NCBI GenBank assembly: GCA_037013685.1
Contig: CM072889.1
Location: 5,155,976-5,219,975 of the forward strand
DNA from: Acridotheres tristis
Lineage: Eukaryota; Chordata; Aves; Passeriformes; Sturnidae
Direction of reading: 5' to 3'
DNA: 64,000 nt
Below the pieces are notes generated by a model that was not told the origin of the DNA, searched no databases, and was given only the letters and a program-made list of their open reading frames with translations. Numbering within the stretch: the first letter of the stretch is position 1; every line of letters begins with the position of its first letter. Shown here piece after piece: positions 13,101 through 25,930 of the stretch. Position numbers and translations under genes: made by a program.

Positions 13101-16100
13101 TCCTTAGCCTGTGTCCTGGTGTGAATTGTACAGGGTGTTGTGGCTGCTTTTACTGTCCCTTGTGCCATAGAGTGAGAGGACGAGATTCCTGTGATTTCGC
13201 AGTTCAGCAATCAGAGAATACCAGGGCAGCCATCAGCTGCAGACTTTCTCCCAGAAAAACACTGTGCCCATCAGCCTGGATGCTGATGTTGCAACCAGCA
13301 TGACTAGTCAATGCTGACCTGCCTTTAGTGCTTGTTCAAGACTGGATTATTTCAAATGCTTAAGAAGCAGCATGACTCATATGTATGTGATCTGTCAGAA
13401 ATATTCAGTAATTTCCATCCTGATGAGAAGGGCAGAGGTTGCTCCTTACAGAGGAGATTGAGTAATGTATAAATCTGTCAGGAGAACACGTAGAAATATA
13501 TTTTATATGTTCTGGTTTGATTTTCATGATCTCAAACCAGATTTCAGACATCACAGAATACTTACATGTAGGTGTCTATTTCACAAGCCAAAAGTGATCT
13601 ATACTCAGATACATTAATTTCCGAATATTTGGTGAGTAGGGACTGCAAAAGTTGCACGCTAAATTTTAGGCAAGTAACATTGAGCTTGATTGAAAAACTT
13701 CTGGAAGGTCTTCAGAGTAATTTCTAATGGTAAGGGAGAGACTGTGTAAGGAAAAGTTCAGTTGCTTGTAAATAAAAGACGGAAATAATTCAAGGGCTGA
13801 ATTTGACCTTAGCTTTAGAAAACTGACAATAAATGAGGCCCAACCTCATTTGTGGTGGCTTATGAAGATATATTTTGTTACAATTGCAAGAATGAAGCAG
13901 AATGAAGTTTATCTTGCAAAGTGCTTTCTTTCCTTAAGATCTGTGCAAAAAAATTAACAAATATTCTCAATTCAGAGGATGCTAAGAATGTTCAGACATT
14001 TTCTCTCGTTCTGAGAAGAGGAAGTCTTCAAGCTTCTTCCTCTGGGTGCTCTAGATTTGACAATAAATTGAACTCAGATTCTAAAGGGTAAAATTATTGT
14101 CATTTTATTATTCTACTGTTAACTTCTGTCTCTCATAGTTTATGACAGTTTCAACTATTCTGTTCTGAGACTGAGTGGATTAGAGGATAGGTGTTTGAAA
14201 AGTCAAGATTTAAGTTTTCAAACACTGTCTTGTAAGAATTCAACATTTTTCTTTTAAAAGAAATAAAAAGTGTTTTCACAGTCCTTATGAGCCTCAAAAA
14301 TAAATTCTTCAAGAGGAAAAACTAGCTGTTTTGAAGATTTACAATAAAACTGTTGGCTATATATTTGTAGTGTTCCATACAATGTACTTATGACTGGAAC
14401 CATGCCATCCTTTTCCCCCCAAAGATAGAAAGACAGAATGTTCATGTTTTCCAGACACTATTTTCCTCAATTCCTACCTGCCTGTCTCTTTCTATGTATG
14501 TGTATTTTAAGAACAGACTTTCAAGGGGGAAAGAATGGGGAAGGGCAAAGAAGAATTATCTGGAAGATATTATCTCCTTTGAAAAATTAAGAGTTAAGAC
14601 TACAGCAATGAAAATAAGGAGGAAACAACTACTGGTGTTTGCTTGTCTTCTGCATTAAACCAGAGGTGTTTAAACTAACCCGTTGCTTGGGCTTATTTAA
14701 ACAGGGGCGGATAATCAGCGTAAGATCCATCAGCCCCAGCACTGGGAGGCTGTGAAGCCATTTTAGCATCCCCTGCCTGTGGTGCTTTCCAGCTCTCTCA
14801 CCAGAGCTCCTGAACTGGGACATGGTGCTGGGTTGATCTCCAGCATCCATGTAAATTTATTTAACAGCATCTCTACATATCCTCTCTATATGCATCTATA
14901 CAAGGACCTCTGTGACAGCAATACTGTGTTGCACAGCCATAGAGCCCAGCAGATAAAACAAGCTTTTAATGAGGCAGCGGAGATGGGAAGGGGGAGAAAA
15001 TCTCTTCTGTCTGCACTGGCTCTAGAAATTTTGCTCTGTGCTTTTTAAAATACAAATGGCTCTCTGAGAGCTCAGGAATTGCTCTACAAAAATGGCTTTT
15101 TTGGTGTGAAAAATAAACTAGTAGATAAAAAACTTTGTTGTTGTCGTTGTTGACAAAATCTGTTATAAAGCTGTGGTATACATTGAGAGAAAACGAAAAA
15201 AGTACTCACTGATTTGTTTTGGTCAGAAGCCTCTGCCATTAATCTAGTCTTAGGGTCAGTTGGAGGTGTGAGCAGAAAATAAACTCCTGTAGCATAATAA
15301 TAATTCTGATACTACCTTTCTCTGTAGCATTTACTGTCTCCCCTAATGGAAAGTACAGTTTAAATCTATATTAAAAAAATGTAATTTATCTCAACTTATC
15401 TCAGAGGTTTCTGTGTAACTAGGAGCTACTCTGTAAAGCAATCTTAAAAAGCCCCTTACTCTGGAACTTTCCAGGAAGTTTACAGTATTATTATAGAATA
15501 TATTTTATCAATTGGAAGAGGGGTTTTTTTGTTTTTGTTTGTTTGGGTTTTTTTTAAAATATTTTTTTGTCAGGAACAAGCAGATAAGTTGGATTACTTT
15601 TGCAGGAATAACCATCTAAATTGGATTAACCAGATGTACTGATAAAATCCCTTCACATTGCCACAATGCCCAAGGATTTCTTCCTGACATTGCTATTTCT
15701 ATTAACATCTTCCTTCTCATTATTTGAAATGCTGAAATATTTTTCAAATTGTGTTGTAAAGTGACAGCATAAGGTAATTTGGGTGGTATATGATCAAAAA
15801 GCTTGATGACTCTAGCTCTAGGATATGGGAAAAGGTAAGGGTCTGTTTCTCCTGAAACTCAATGTCTCCCAATTACCACAGGCTTCCTTAAAGAAGGCCA
15901 TCCTTACAGAATGCCAGTCAGCTCTTGCCTGTTCACCCCTTGCTCTCCATCCTCCCTTCACCACACAACACGACTTGTTTTCCACCTCTGACAGGTCCTG
16001 AAGCCCTAAAATTTCCTCTGCTTAAGATCTGGCAGAATGCCCTTTTGCTGTTCTCACGCCTGTTTAAGGAAACTTGTTACAATTCAGCGAGACTCCAGTT

Positions 16101-17600
16101 TCTCTTGGAGTTTTACATTCCTGGCCACTGTGAGAAAGTTTCAAACCATTTGATGGTAAAATTTAGTGTGCCAAGTGCCTGGGAGTAAGCACAGGTGACA
16201 AACCACAGTTGCACTCTGCTCCCAGTGAGAAGAACCATTAAGTCAATGGGCTGCTGTATCAGGCACTGAAGTTTTAACACTGCTTGTAAAGGCCACCAGT
16301 AACAGCCCCAGTACACCCCTGAGGTGGCTTTAGGAGCTGTTCCTGGGAAAGGACAATCCTGTCCTGGGTTCATTGATTGTACCTGCAGTGATGTGACTTG
16401 AGAGGTAGGAAAGAACTGGGAATTATAACTAGGACTACTCAGAACTATAGCTTTTTCTTGCTTCCATTTTAAACGCTGTGCAAAACTCAAAGACACTATT
16501 TACAGATTATTAGCTCCTTTTGTTCATTCTTTGCTGTCTCAAAGGCATTTCTATTATCCATTCACCTTTGTGTTCATCCTCTATTTCACAGTTTTTCTGC
16601 AACTATGGGGCCTTTTTTCACAATTCACTCCTAAAACACAAGGTGAAAACTGATTTTCACAAATTCGTATTCAACTCGTGCCTGGATTGAATTAAAATTA
16701 CAGAAGGACGGTGAATAAATTTTAATATTTGTTTCCATTCATAGCAGTCTAATGGGATCCATGAAAGCGTTTGAGGTGTGAAACCCATAGCAGGTTATTG
16801 TGCTAAGTATGTGCTGCTCCTGTGACTATCTCAGCCTCATGCTTGGGCTGTTGGTTGCTTGGGGACTATAGATTTTATCACTGCTATGTGATGGACTCAT
16901 TATGTTATTTTTTTGTCTTTAAATAAAGTGGAAATTTAAATATAATTAAAACTTTGTTCACATTGTGAGCTACTTTGTTACCGAGTTCTGGGCTTAGAGT
17001 ATGGCACATTGAATGTTGCCTGCAGCTTACATATAATCTCTTTTTAAAAGTTGAACCCTTAAGAAGCACAAAGACTTTTTAGCAAAGTTTCAGTGAAGGC
17101 TGTTTGGCCAGAGGGATTTTTTCACTGCCACATGTTACCTCCTTCCATAGAAGTACAGTGTGGCCATTCCAATTTGTCTCACATATAACTGTGTGTCTCC
17201 TGTAACCATGCAGACTTAAATCTGTTGTCACTAAGTGCTAGTCTGGAACAAAATCTGGTTCCACAAACATGCTGTACAAACAAAGACTAGGTAATAAATA
17301 GTATCGGTAGGAAGTGGCACAGATCTTTAGGTTAATTTTCACCAGACTAATCTACCTCCCTGTCTACATGGCCCAGTTTTTATTCAGTTATTGAAGACCT
17401 CTATTGGTTCTCCATTCCACATTCTCTCTCCTTTGTTCTTTGAACTTTTTTTTATCCTCTCGTTTCTCTTTGGCATCACCTCTCACTCTGAGATGCCCTG
17501 TTCCTCTTTGCCTCACTGTGCTTTGAAGTCAGCAATCATTTCTTTAATGACATTAACACAGCACTCGAAGGAACACTAAGTTTGTGACAAGAATAAATTG
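10191..17600. other. Non-coding stretch, no gene seen
   Basis: The longest frames are 99 codons (10631-10930, minus) and 127 codons (16113-16496, minus), with no recognisable domain. A GC-richer patch at 11930-12180 and another at 14700-15020 are not assignable to a repeat family by eye. Confidence 0.55.
15522..15569 (+). repeat. T/GTTT-rich low-complexity tract
   Basis: GTTTTTTTGTTTTTGTTTG followed by more T runs. Confidence 0.85.
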
Positions 17601-17619
17601 GGAGATGTCAATAACTGGG

Positions 17620-17857
17620 AGATGCAGAGAGGCCCTGCAGAGAGGTGTTGAGATCACCAGCTGGATGAAGTCTAACAAGGACCAGTGCCAGGTTCTGCAC
17701 CTCGGACAAGGCAGCCCTGTTTGTGTGTTTGTAACTGGAGAATGCTCCCAGGCACAGGGTGGGATTGCTGGGTCTCTCCTGTCCAGTGCCAGCAGCTGGA
17801 CTCCATGATCCTGATGGGTTCCTTCCAATTCAGCATATTCTGTGATGGGCTGGGGGA
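17620..17857 (+). repeat. CR1 LINE 3' fragment with internal deletion
   Basis: Matches in order the CR1 text around TGGATGAAGTCTAACAAGG, then CCAGGTTCTGCACCTCGG, and after a jump the 3' end CTGGACTCCATGATCCTGAT and TTCCTTCCAATTCAGCA, ending TATTCTGTGATGG. The middle of the usual 3' segment is missing. Several short open frames overlapping here on both strands are by-products of the element. Confidence 0.85.
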
Positions 17858-20800
17858 AGGGAAAAGACATTTGACTTTAAGACCAATTTGCAAAATGGGT
17901 TGAGAAGCCAAATCTTAACAGATTTGGACAAGACTGGAAAGCTACTGGCTGCTTTCCTTCCGCACTGATCCAGTTGAGTAGGTGTTACTGGTTTAGAGGC
18001 ACTTTACCCTTCCAACCTGCCTCTCTTTAAAATTCTGAATTTTAAAGTATTTGTTGAAAAGCAAGCTCCAAAATTAGAAATTGGAGGATGCATGTCATTA
18101 TGCTTAAGTTGCCTTAAAGTTGGGTATTTAGTCTCTGCCAGCTATCTTCAGCCACCTGTTTTTCTTTGAATATCCCATCCTTAGATTGGTTCCTAGGGAA
18201 ATGAAATGAGCTGTCCCTGCAACCATGCTTTGATGTGAACAAAATAAGACTTAAACATACCTGGTAGGATTATATTTCCCATAGTCTGAGACATAAGTTA
18301 ATGTTTTCCTCCCTAGCTTACTGACTCAAATCCAGTTTGATATCTGTATTGTGCATTGCATTGTTTACACTATTTGCTGGCAGGTAATAGGATTATTTAG
18401 CTAAAATAGGCAAGTGTGTTTTATGCAAGTTTCCTGCCAGTATGGCCATGTACATATGACAAGTACTAGACACATGATTTTCTTTGGTTGAGATGAAAGG
18501 AAAATCTATACAAATAGTTTCTCTCACGAAGCAAAAATAAAGCGAAATATTGCATTGAAGTATTTTAGAAACATGTAGGAAATGCACTCTTAGAATGTTG
18601 TGGATTTGTCAATTTTTGCCAGAGGAAACTGACTTTCCTTTTGCTGAAACACCATAGGAGCCAGAGATGAAAATCAAGGTTATTTTCTGTTTCCTCCTGC
18701 ATGTTTTATTGACCAAATGTTAGATGGAAGTTCAAGTCTGGGAAGAAACAAGCAGATATCCAAAATTTAAAAAGAGAGAGATCCAGCTAGCAATTTAAGA
18801 GGCGTTGTTTGAGAAAACTATAGCAAGGCTATCAGAGGCTGAGAATACATTGTTGTCTTATTTGCTAGTAACTTTGTTTCATCCATTGCTTTATTAAGAT
18901 GGAAACATGGAAGAAAGAAATGAGATAGGGAGTGTTATGGGGTTATACTGCAAGATTTTTGAGAGGAAGGAGACACAAACATAGTGATGATTTGGTTTAC
19001 ATAAGCTGCTTAAGAAAACGTGGCTCCGAAAAATCTATGATTGGTGAAATGAGGAAGGATGGTTGGAAGATTAATTAGGCAGGGGGTTTTATGTTCATTT
19101 TTAATACTGAAAAAGTAATCTCGGGAAAATTAATGATTTCATTAAAGAGTGACAAAATAAGGGAAAAGAAATGTAATGGCGAAGCAGCATGGGTTTGCAG
19201 TACCTAGTGAAGCTGAATTGCTGCGAGCGGATTGCTGCTCAGACTATCAGCAGGTCCTGAAAGCACTGAGAGAGCACAAGCAGCAGATGCTGGAGAGAAG
19301 CAGGTATGAGTGTTCAGAGAGGTGATGTCTAATTCTGCTATCATTCACATCGTTTAATGGCAGAAACTGTTCCACAGGAGTCAGAGGAATTTCACAGCTT
19401 AAAACTGCTGGGGGTTTTAGGACTTTTGACTTCTGGTTGAAAAGAAATGTCCTGATTGAAATCTGAACCCCTGGATTTGAATTTAAAGAGGAATGATGAG
19501 TCACACTTGGAAATAGTACTGTGGATGTCTCAGGACTAGATGTACAATATTCTTTTCCTGGCAATTATGATGATGACCTCAGACCTGCACAAAGCCATTA
19601 TGCAGCATTGGTAATTAATGAGGTTGTGCTTTACGAGTTGTGCTGGTTTAGCTGATATTAGTTTGTGATATGTGACAAAGCAACAGTTGGGTCAGGGAGC
19701 CTCTGCCTGGAGCTGCTCTTTTCTGATATTCTGAAAGGACAGAGGCCAGGGCACTTGAATCCATCAAAAGGGGGAATTATCCCAGAAAATCTGTGGGTTA
19801 CAGGACAACTGTCCATCTGGGAATTGAAGATATTCATGTTCTCTAATGCCATAATTATTGCAGTGCTATCCTAGGTAATTTTTGTTGCAAGAAGTAGTTG
19901 CAATTCTTTTTCTTAGGCTGCCTGCCACTTCATATTATAGAGGGTTCTAGTAACCTTTGTCTAAATGTTTTCAGCACCTCATCTGCTTGCAAAAGACCTT
20001 TGAAATTCAGTGAAGTGGAAGCCTTCAGGGTAATAAATATTCACAAGTAGAATCACCTGGGAATGTTCTGTAAAAGATTTAGAGGTTTTCTGTTTGAAAA
20101 TTGCTGAATCCCCTAAACTGAATCTTTCTGATCCTAAACTTGGGACAGATGCAAAATGGAAGACCTGGTCAAAATGAGAGATAGGAAAAGACATTCATAA
20201 AATGGCCATTATCAACAAAGAAAAGGAGACAGAAAATTGTCTACCTGAAAACAGCCACGCACTCAGCACTTAAAATGCTTAGAATACCTCATACAGGAAG
20301 CTCATGCTTTAACTGCTGCTCCAGATTAATAGCCTGAACCTGTATTTTTAATATGCAAGATTAATGCCACGGTGTCTGAGCTTTGGGCTTTGCAGTTATT
20401 CCTTCCCTCCTTCATTGGAAATGAGAATTTTATCTTTGACACACATGATTTTGTTAACAGCATGGAAACTCCTAGGCAGCTGCAGGTCTCTGCAGGTAGA
20501 AAAACACCGGCAGAGCTGAAAGAGAAAGTTGGACCTCACCTGCAGAAAAGTGGCCTCACCAAAAATGCACTGAATTACATAGACCTGAGCCATGTCATCT
20601 CAGTCAAAACAATTTTAAAACAGTGTGATTCTAAAGCTGGAGTTGCTGCAGGACTAGACTAGATGAGCCACAATTTGTAATGCATGTGGCATACTCAGCC
20701 CAGACTGGGTGGTCTATTTTCAGCACAGATAGAATAGTTCTTTCTCTGACAAGATGTTTCCAAAACAACTCATCTCAAAAATGAAGCTATTCTGTAACTT

Positions 20801-23800
20801 AAATTGCCAGTAGGGAGAAGTCTATCAGTTCATAAAAGGTATAACTTCTAAACTCCAAATTATATGGCTCTTAAGGTGACTGAGTCTATTCCTTATTGAT
20901 TCCAAAGTGTCCTCCTCTAAAAATACTTGGATATTTACACTTTAGTGGTGTATCTGATAAAAAAACGAGAATGGACATTTCTGCCGTTGCTCTTTTGCAG
21001 CAGTTAAATCATTAATCACCAGCAGTACTCTCCCACTGCAGCATGCCTGGGGATAATAAGCACCCATTAGGAACCAACAGCAACACACTATTCTCTTCTG
21101 AGCTGTATGGTTCTCTGTAATGAAGATGTTAGTCAAGAGAGGGCATTTTACCCCATTGAAACTCTTTTCTATTTGAGACATGAATTTAATGGTAGTGGAA
21201 AGTGTTCAGGTGATGGTTCTATAAACTCAGATGGTCTGTTATTTCACTGTATTCACACAACATTATTTTTGCTACTTCTGGCCTGTTGGACTAACTTTAT
21301 AGGTAAATTTTTCATGCAGTTTCCACATCTTGTCTGTCCTCAAAAAAAGACAAAGGAATATTACTGTGAGGAGAGGGGACTCTTGACCATGGGGCAGAGC
21401 ATTCAATCTTTCAAATTGTTCATCAACCAGAAATGAAGATGAAAGGAAACTAACTATAATATTTATTTTTATAATTTAGTTTAATGTAGGAGTCACAGGT
21501 TCAAGTAAATATTCCAGGGTGATGTTGATGTGTCCAAATAATCTTCCCATGTGGTGTTTTTTTTGTTTTTTTTCTTCTATAAAATGGAGAAAATGGCATT
21601 TCCTCACTGTAAAAAGACTGAAAAAGTAATTATAGGAACTTGAGGAACTTGAAGCTGAAGAGCTCCATTATGAAAACTATTTGCCTCAAGTTTATTCCAT
21701 TTAATCCCACTCTCTGTATATTAGACTTTATTATTGTCAATACAGTTTGCACAAAATTACATGGAAGGCCCCCTTAAATCCTTCCAAATCAGATCCTGCA
21801 TCCTCTGAACAGTACCTGGTGAAACAAAGGTCCAAGAGCATATTAAAAAAGGAAAACCTTGGCAAAATGTGACTAGAAACATTTTCAAACCAACTCATAC
21901 CTACAGTATGATGCTGATGGTTGCAGGGTAAGTGAAACAGAAATTCACAGCAGTTAAAACCCTCAGCTGGATATGAACAGAGGGTTTGCACATTACCATT
22001 GTATGTGCCTGTATTTAGCTCAAGTTCTGTGGGAAAGAAAACTCTTAAGACAAATGTTAGCACATTTTGCTTTACACCAGGGTCACCTTAAATTGTAAAG
22101 AGTTCCTTGACTGAGTTGCTTTCCCTTGTCTGTATCCTCCAAGTGTTGTTTGTTTTGTGGAAACCACAAATCTAGGAGGGAAAGTCTTCACATATAAACG
22201 CTCTTTGTACCAACTGCTAAGTTATTTTCTCATTATCCTTTCGGTAATTCTCTCTCTTGCTATTGTTATTTAAATGGTTTGTTGCAGACACATTTTAATG
22301 TTTCAAATAATTTTCTTTCCTTCTTTGTTTCTATTAGAGAGCAATATTTTCCCGCTTTTCAGAAAATAATAACAATACAGTTTTGTTTACATATCAAGTT
22401 GCCTTTAAATGCCAGAATTTTGATTAAAGTTGGTGAATTCTTTTTGCAGTAGGAGGAAGCATAGCTAAAGGAATTAAAAAAGAAAAAAATCATAAAGACA
22501 AAATATTAAAATACAGAAATGAAATTATTCACTTTTCATGCTGTAAGAATGGAGTAATAAAAGCTAATTCCCAAAGTGAGCTTATCTAACAAAAACTGGA
22601 CCTGAACGTCAAGTGCCAAAGGAATCTTAGGTGTTTCCAATTCTGGCATTTGCCACTTAGACTTGGAGGCACTGGAAATTCCCAGCACCCGTGTTTGATG
22701 TGTGTCTGTGGATTCACTCTGGGACATCAGTGTTGATCAGTGACTACACAGCACTGGACACTTTCTGTTTTTTATGTCAGGAGAAGGTCTCAGAAACATG
22801 CTAAGTACCTTTCATTTTCTTCCCCCCACAGATTTAAGAGCATGAATATGCTCATTAAACTCTCTGTGTCTATAATTTTGTAGCAATAAATTTTGAGGCC
22901 TTAAAACTGTATGTGAAAAGTTTATTTAGAGAAATTTGTCTTTGCAAATTTTTCACCTTTTTGGAGATTCACTGGCATAAATCAAGTGAACTATTTGTTT
23001 GTAATTGATGGTTGATTTTAAAAAATCATAATAATGGTACTTTTGTTAGGAAATTCTAAAGTCCCAGAACTAAATTACAGTTTTCAATGCTCTTTACTTT
23101 GAAAAACTGATGCAAAAAATACTTTACAGTGGTCCGGGATTTGCTTTTCCTTCCATCTAGTAACTTTTAATATACTTGCTCAGAAAATGGAAAACATTAA
23201 ACATACAGTATCAAGATTGCATCTCAGGCAGAACTAAGTTCTAAAAACTTTCATTTTACTATAGATATATTTCTGATGAAAATTATTACATTTCTCTACC
23301 AAAATTATACGTCCAGTAACTTCTGTTTTCTTTTGGCCTTTCTTTTTCACCCAGGAACAAAACGAGATTCATATTAAACCTATAGTGGAAAATAATCTTT
23401 TACTCCAAGTTCACTTAGCTATGGTGCAGAACATGAGTAAATGTCTTTCCTTGCCTATATTTATCAGGCCAGACTGTATTGGTTAGAACCTTTATTTTTG
23501 TCAGATTTTATTTTCTTTTAAAGATGTTCTGTCTCTAGACGAAAAACCTCCAGTATAGCAAAGTATTTAAATTGTTTTGGGAGCTAAAATGTGGTCTACA
23601 GGCAGATTCCAGCTGCTATAAATCTTTTTTTAGCTTCACAAAAGTGATGGGTTAGGTTATTTCAACGAGGTACCAGGCAAAGAATGTTTCATATGAGGAA
23701 AAGAAGGATGAATTGTTGCAAGCACATAATTCTGTATGTATAATATAGTTATTTGTCTAGGAACTGTTCGTCCTAACCCATTAGTTCATAAGAAGGTTAC

Positions 23801-23900
23801 TCTGTTAAAGGATTAATAAGGTTTGCTAACAATGTAAAGCTGTGCAGGGAATGTTCAGACAGGATCAACAGTGCCACTTTTTAAGCCCTTGCCTGAACCC
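17858..23900. other. Non-coding stretch with isolated exon-like segments
   Basis: Frames of 96 codons (20372-20662, plus) and 108 codons (21737-22063, minus) occur. The second contains 21901-22026, bordered by convincing splice sites, but no neighbouring exon chain was found. I treat it as a chance pseudo-exon. Confidence 0.5.
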
Positions 23901-23906
23901 AAGCAC

Positions 23907-23987
23907 CTTTGGGAAGGTGCTAGCAGCTCCTTGTGCTCCTGGCACATCTTTGGGAAGGTGCTGGCAGCTCCTTGTGCCCCTGGCTGC
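23907..23987 (+). repeat. 41-bp tandem duplication
   Basis: Two adjacent units starting CTTTGGGAAGGTGCT and containing GCAGCTCCTTGTGC, differing at only a few positions. Located in a GC-richer patch. Confidence 0.92.
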
Positions 23988-24380
23988 AGCAGCAGCTCTC
24001 GTTTCTCATGGGGTACAAGCACCTTAGGGGCCCCTGATGTGAGTGCCATGGGTCCAGGATGTGTGTGCATGGAACAGGCACATCTTCCAAGGCAGAAATC
24101 ATCCTCATCCCCTCCTAAACGTTCCTGCTAAGAGAACCTGACCCCAGTTGCTGGTGCAGGACACTGCCCTCTGCAGGTGAGTGTTTTTCCAGGGCCCTGA
24201 GTACATTAACAAGCCTTGGCTGTCTAGAGCAGCCCCATCTGGGATCACTGTTGGATCTCAGGAAACTGGAGTTTTTGAGCTCTCTGTGCTTCCAGTCACA
24301 GACCCCTTGGAAAACACTGCATTGGACCTGAAACCTTGGAGAAGACTTAAATATAAATAATGTGTTAGAAATCATAAATG

Positions 24381-24848
24381 TGTAGTGGGTTAGATGTGTG
24401 TATTTTCACTGGGTGATGGGTTTTAAATTTGAGGTTTTTACAGTATAGTGGTAGTTAGGGGACAAGATGGAGAATTTTGGGTGGTGTCTTTCTTCTTGAT
24501 CATCTTCTTCTCTTCCTCCTTCTTCACGGAACTTAGATAGTTACCTTTAGATTGGTCAGTTGAAAGTCACTCCAAGGGTCATGGGAATCTATTATTGGGT
24601 TAAGAGTATACATAATATAGGGCTTAAACTTTTATTGGTCTGTTTAGCTTTAAAAGGCCTTGAAACAGGCTCAGTTTAGAGGCATTTTTCCTACTTCTAG
24701 CAAGCAGCTAGAAGTGCTACAATGCTTTCTGTAAATTTTGATAAGATATCATAAACATCCAAGTCTGAACACGAGAATCTGGATCAGTTGCCTTTCTAAT
24801 AATCTTGACTACGAACAGAAACAGACGACACTGAGACAAACCACTAAT
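24381..24848 (+). mobile_element. Probable degraded solo LTR
   Basis: Starts TGTAGTGGGTTAGATG and ends near ACAAACCACTAA, an imperfect inverted match. It contains a CT-rich block (TCTTCTTCTCTTCCTCC) near 24500, a TATA-like GTATACATAATATA near 24607 and about 470 bp overall. I see no clear target duplication. The style matches passerine retroviral LTRs; the family name is not certain. Confidence 0.5.
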
Positions 24849-25501
24849 TAGTGGTGCAAAAGCCCTGGTCACTCTTACAGATCACCACCCACACCCCCTC
24901 TGCTTTTCTCTTCTTCAGGAGCTGTAGCAGAGGTTCCTACTCCTTCTCTGAGCTGAGTGGTGGCTAGCCCTGTTTCCTTCTGTCCCAACTTACCAAATGG
25001 GGTTTCAGAATTTACCTTGGACTTGTTTTGTTTTTGCAGCTTGTCAGAGGATCACTGGACAGCCACCGAGCATCCACAGCCCAGATCTGCCTGGATGCTG
25101 ACGGGTAAGATTGCTGTTTGGTCAGCCTCAGCTCCTGCTTTGTCTGCCGTTGTGGAACAACTGTTTCTGCTGCTCCCTGATATGTCCATTAGCTGTTTCC
25201 CAATTGTATTTACAGTGGGAAGAACATAATGTCTCACAGCCCTTCCTGACCATAAACTGTTATCTTTGAACTGCAAAGTGCATATCAGGTGCAAGTGGGT
25301 CTGCCACACTTGTATGAGGGTATTGGTTGAGTCCCTGCTGATTTACCACTTCAAATGAGCTTTCCATTTGCTAGAGGATGTTTTGCCACTAAACTTGAGG
25401 TTATTGAGCAGTTAGCTACCTCTGTAAAGTATAGGCTGCTCTACTGACTCTGTTTCAATTTGTTTGTTCATTTGTTTGGAGTAAAACTACATAGATCATT
25501 T

Positions 25502-25930
25502 TCAACCACCCCATCTGAGTGGGAAGAATGGACCTTTGGGGACTCCAACAGAGAGCAGTGCTGAGGAATCCATTCCGTGCAGGTGGCTGGGGAGCAGCTG
25601 CAGGTGAGCTCTGACCCGAGGCAAGAGGCTGTGAGTTGCTGACCCTTTGGAGAACAAAGGGGGCTGTGGCTCAGCCAGGTGAAGGCACTCAGTCTTGGCA
25701 GGAGCTGAAACCTCAGACTTTCCCCTGCTTGAGGTGAGAGAAGATAAAAGCCTAGGTTTGCTTTGTTCAGGCTCCCTCCTTGGGGAGAGCAGCTTGAGTT
25801 GTTTCTGTGTCACTGCACCAGGAATAAATTGTTTTATGGAATGAGATAGCTGAGACTCAGCTGTGGGAAACCTGGTGTGAGTGTGGGGCAGACCCACAGG
25901 GACCTTCACAGGGGCTTCAGTCCCAGCAGT
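25502..25930. other. GC-richer segment, origin unclear (possible old LTR)
   Basis: Markedly richer in G and C than its surroundings and open for 135 codons on the minus strand (25502-25909). The translation (PRREPEQSKPRLLSS, AEPQPPLFSKG) shows no family. An AATAAA occurs at about 25823. A degraded LTR or unclassified repeat is more likely than a gene. Confidence 0.25.

Noticed and set aside
16113..16496. 127-codon minus-strand open frame
   Set aside because: No recognisable protein features and no neighbouring exon signals.
25502..25909. 135-codon minus-strand open frame, the longest in the window
   Set aside because: GC-rich low-stop sequence with no domain, no splice context and no conserved-looking motif.
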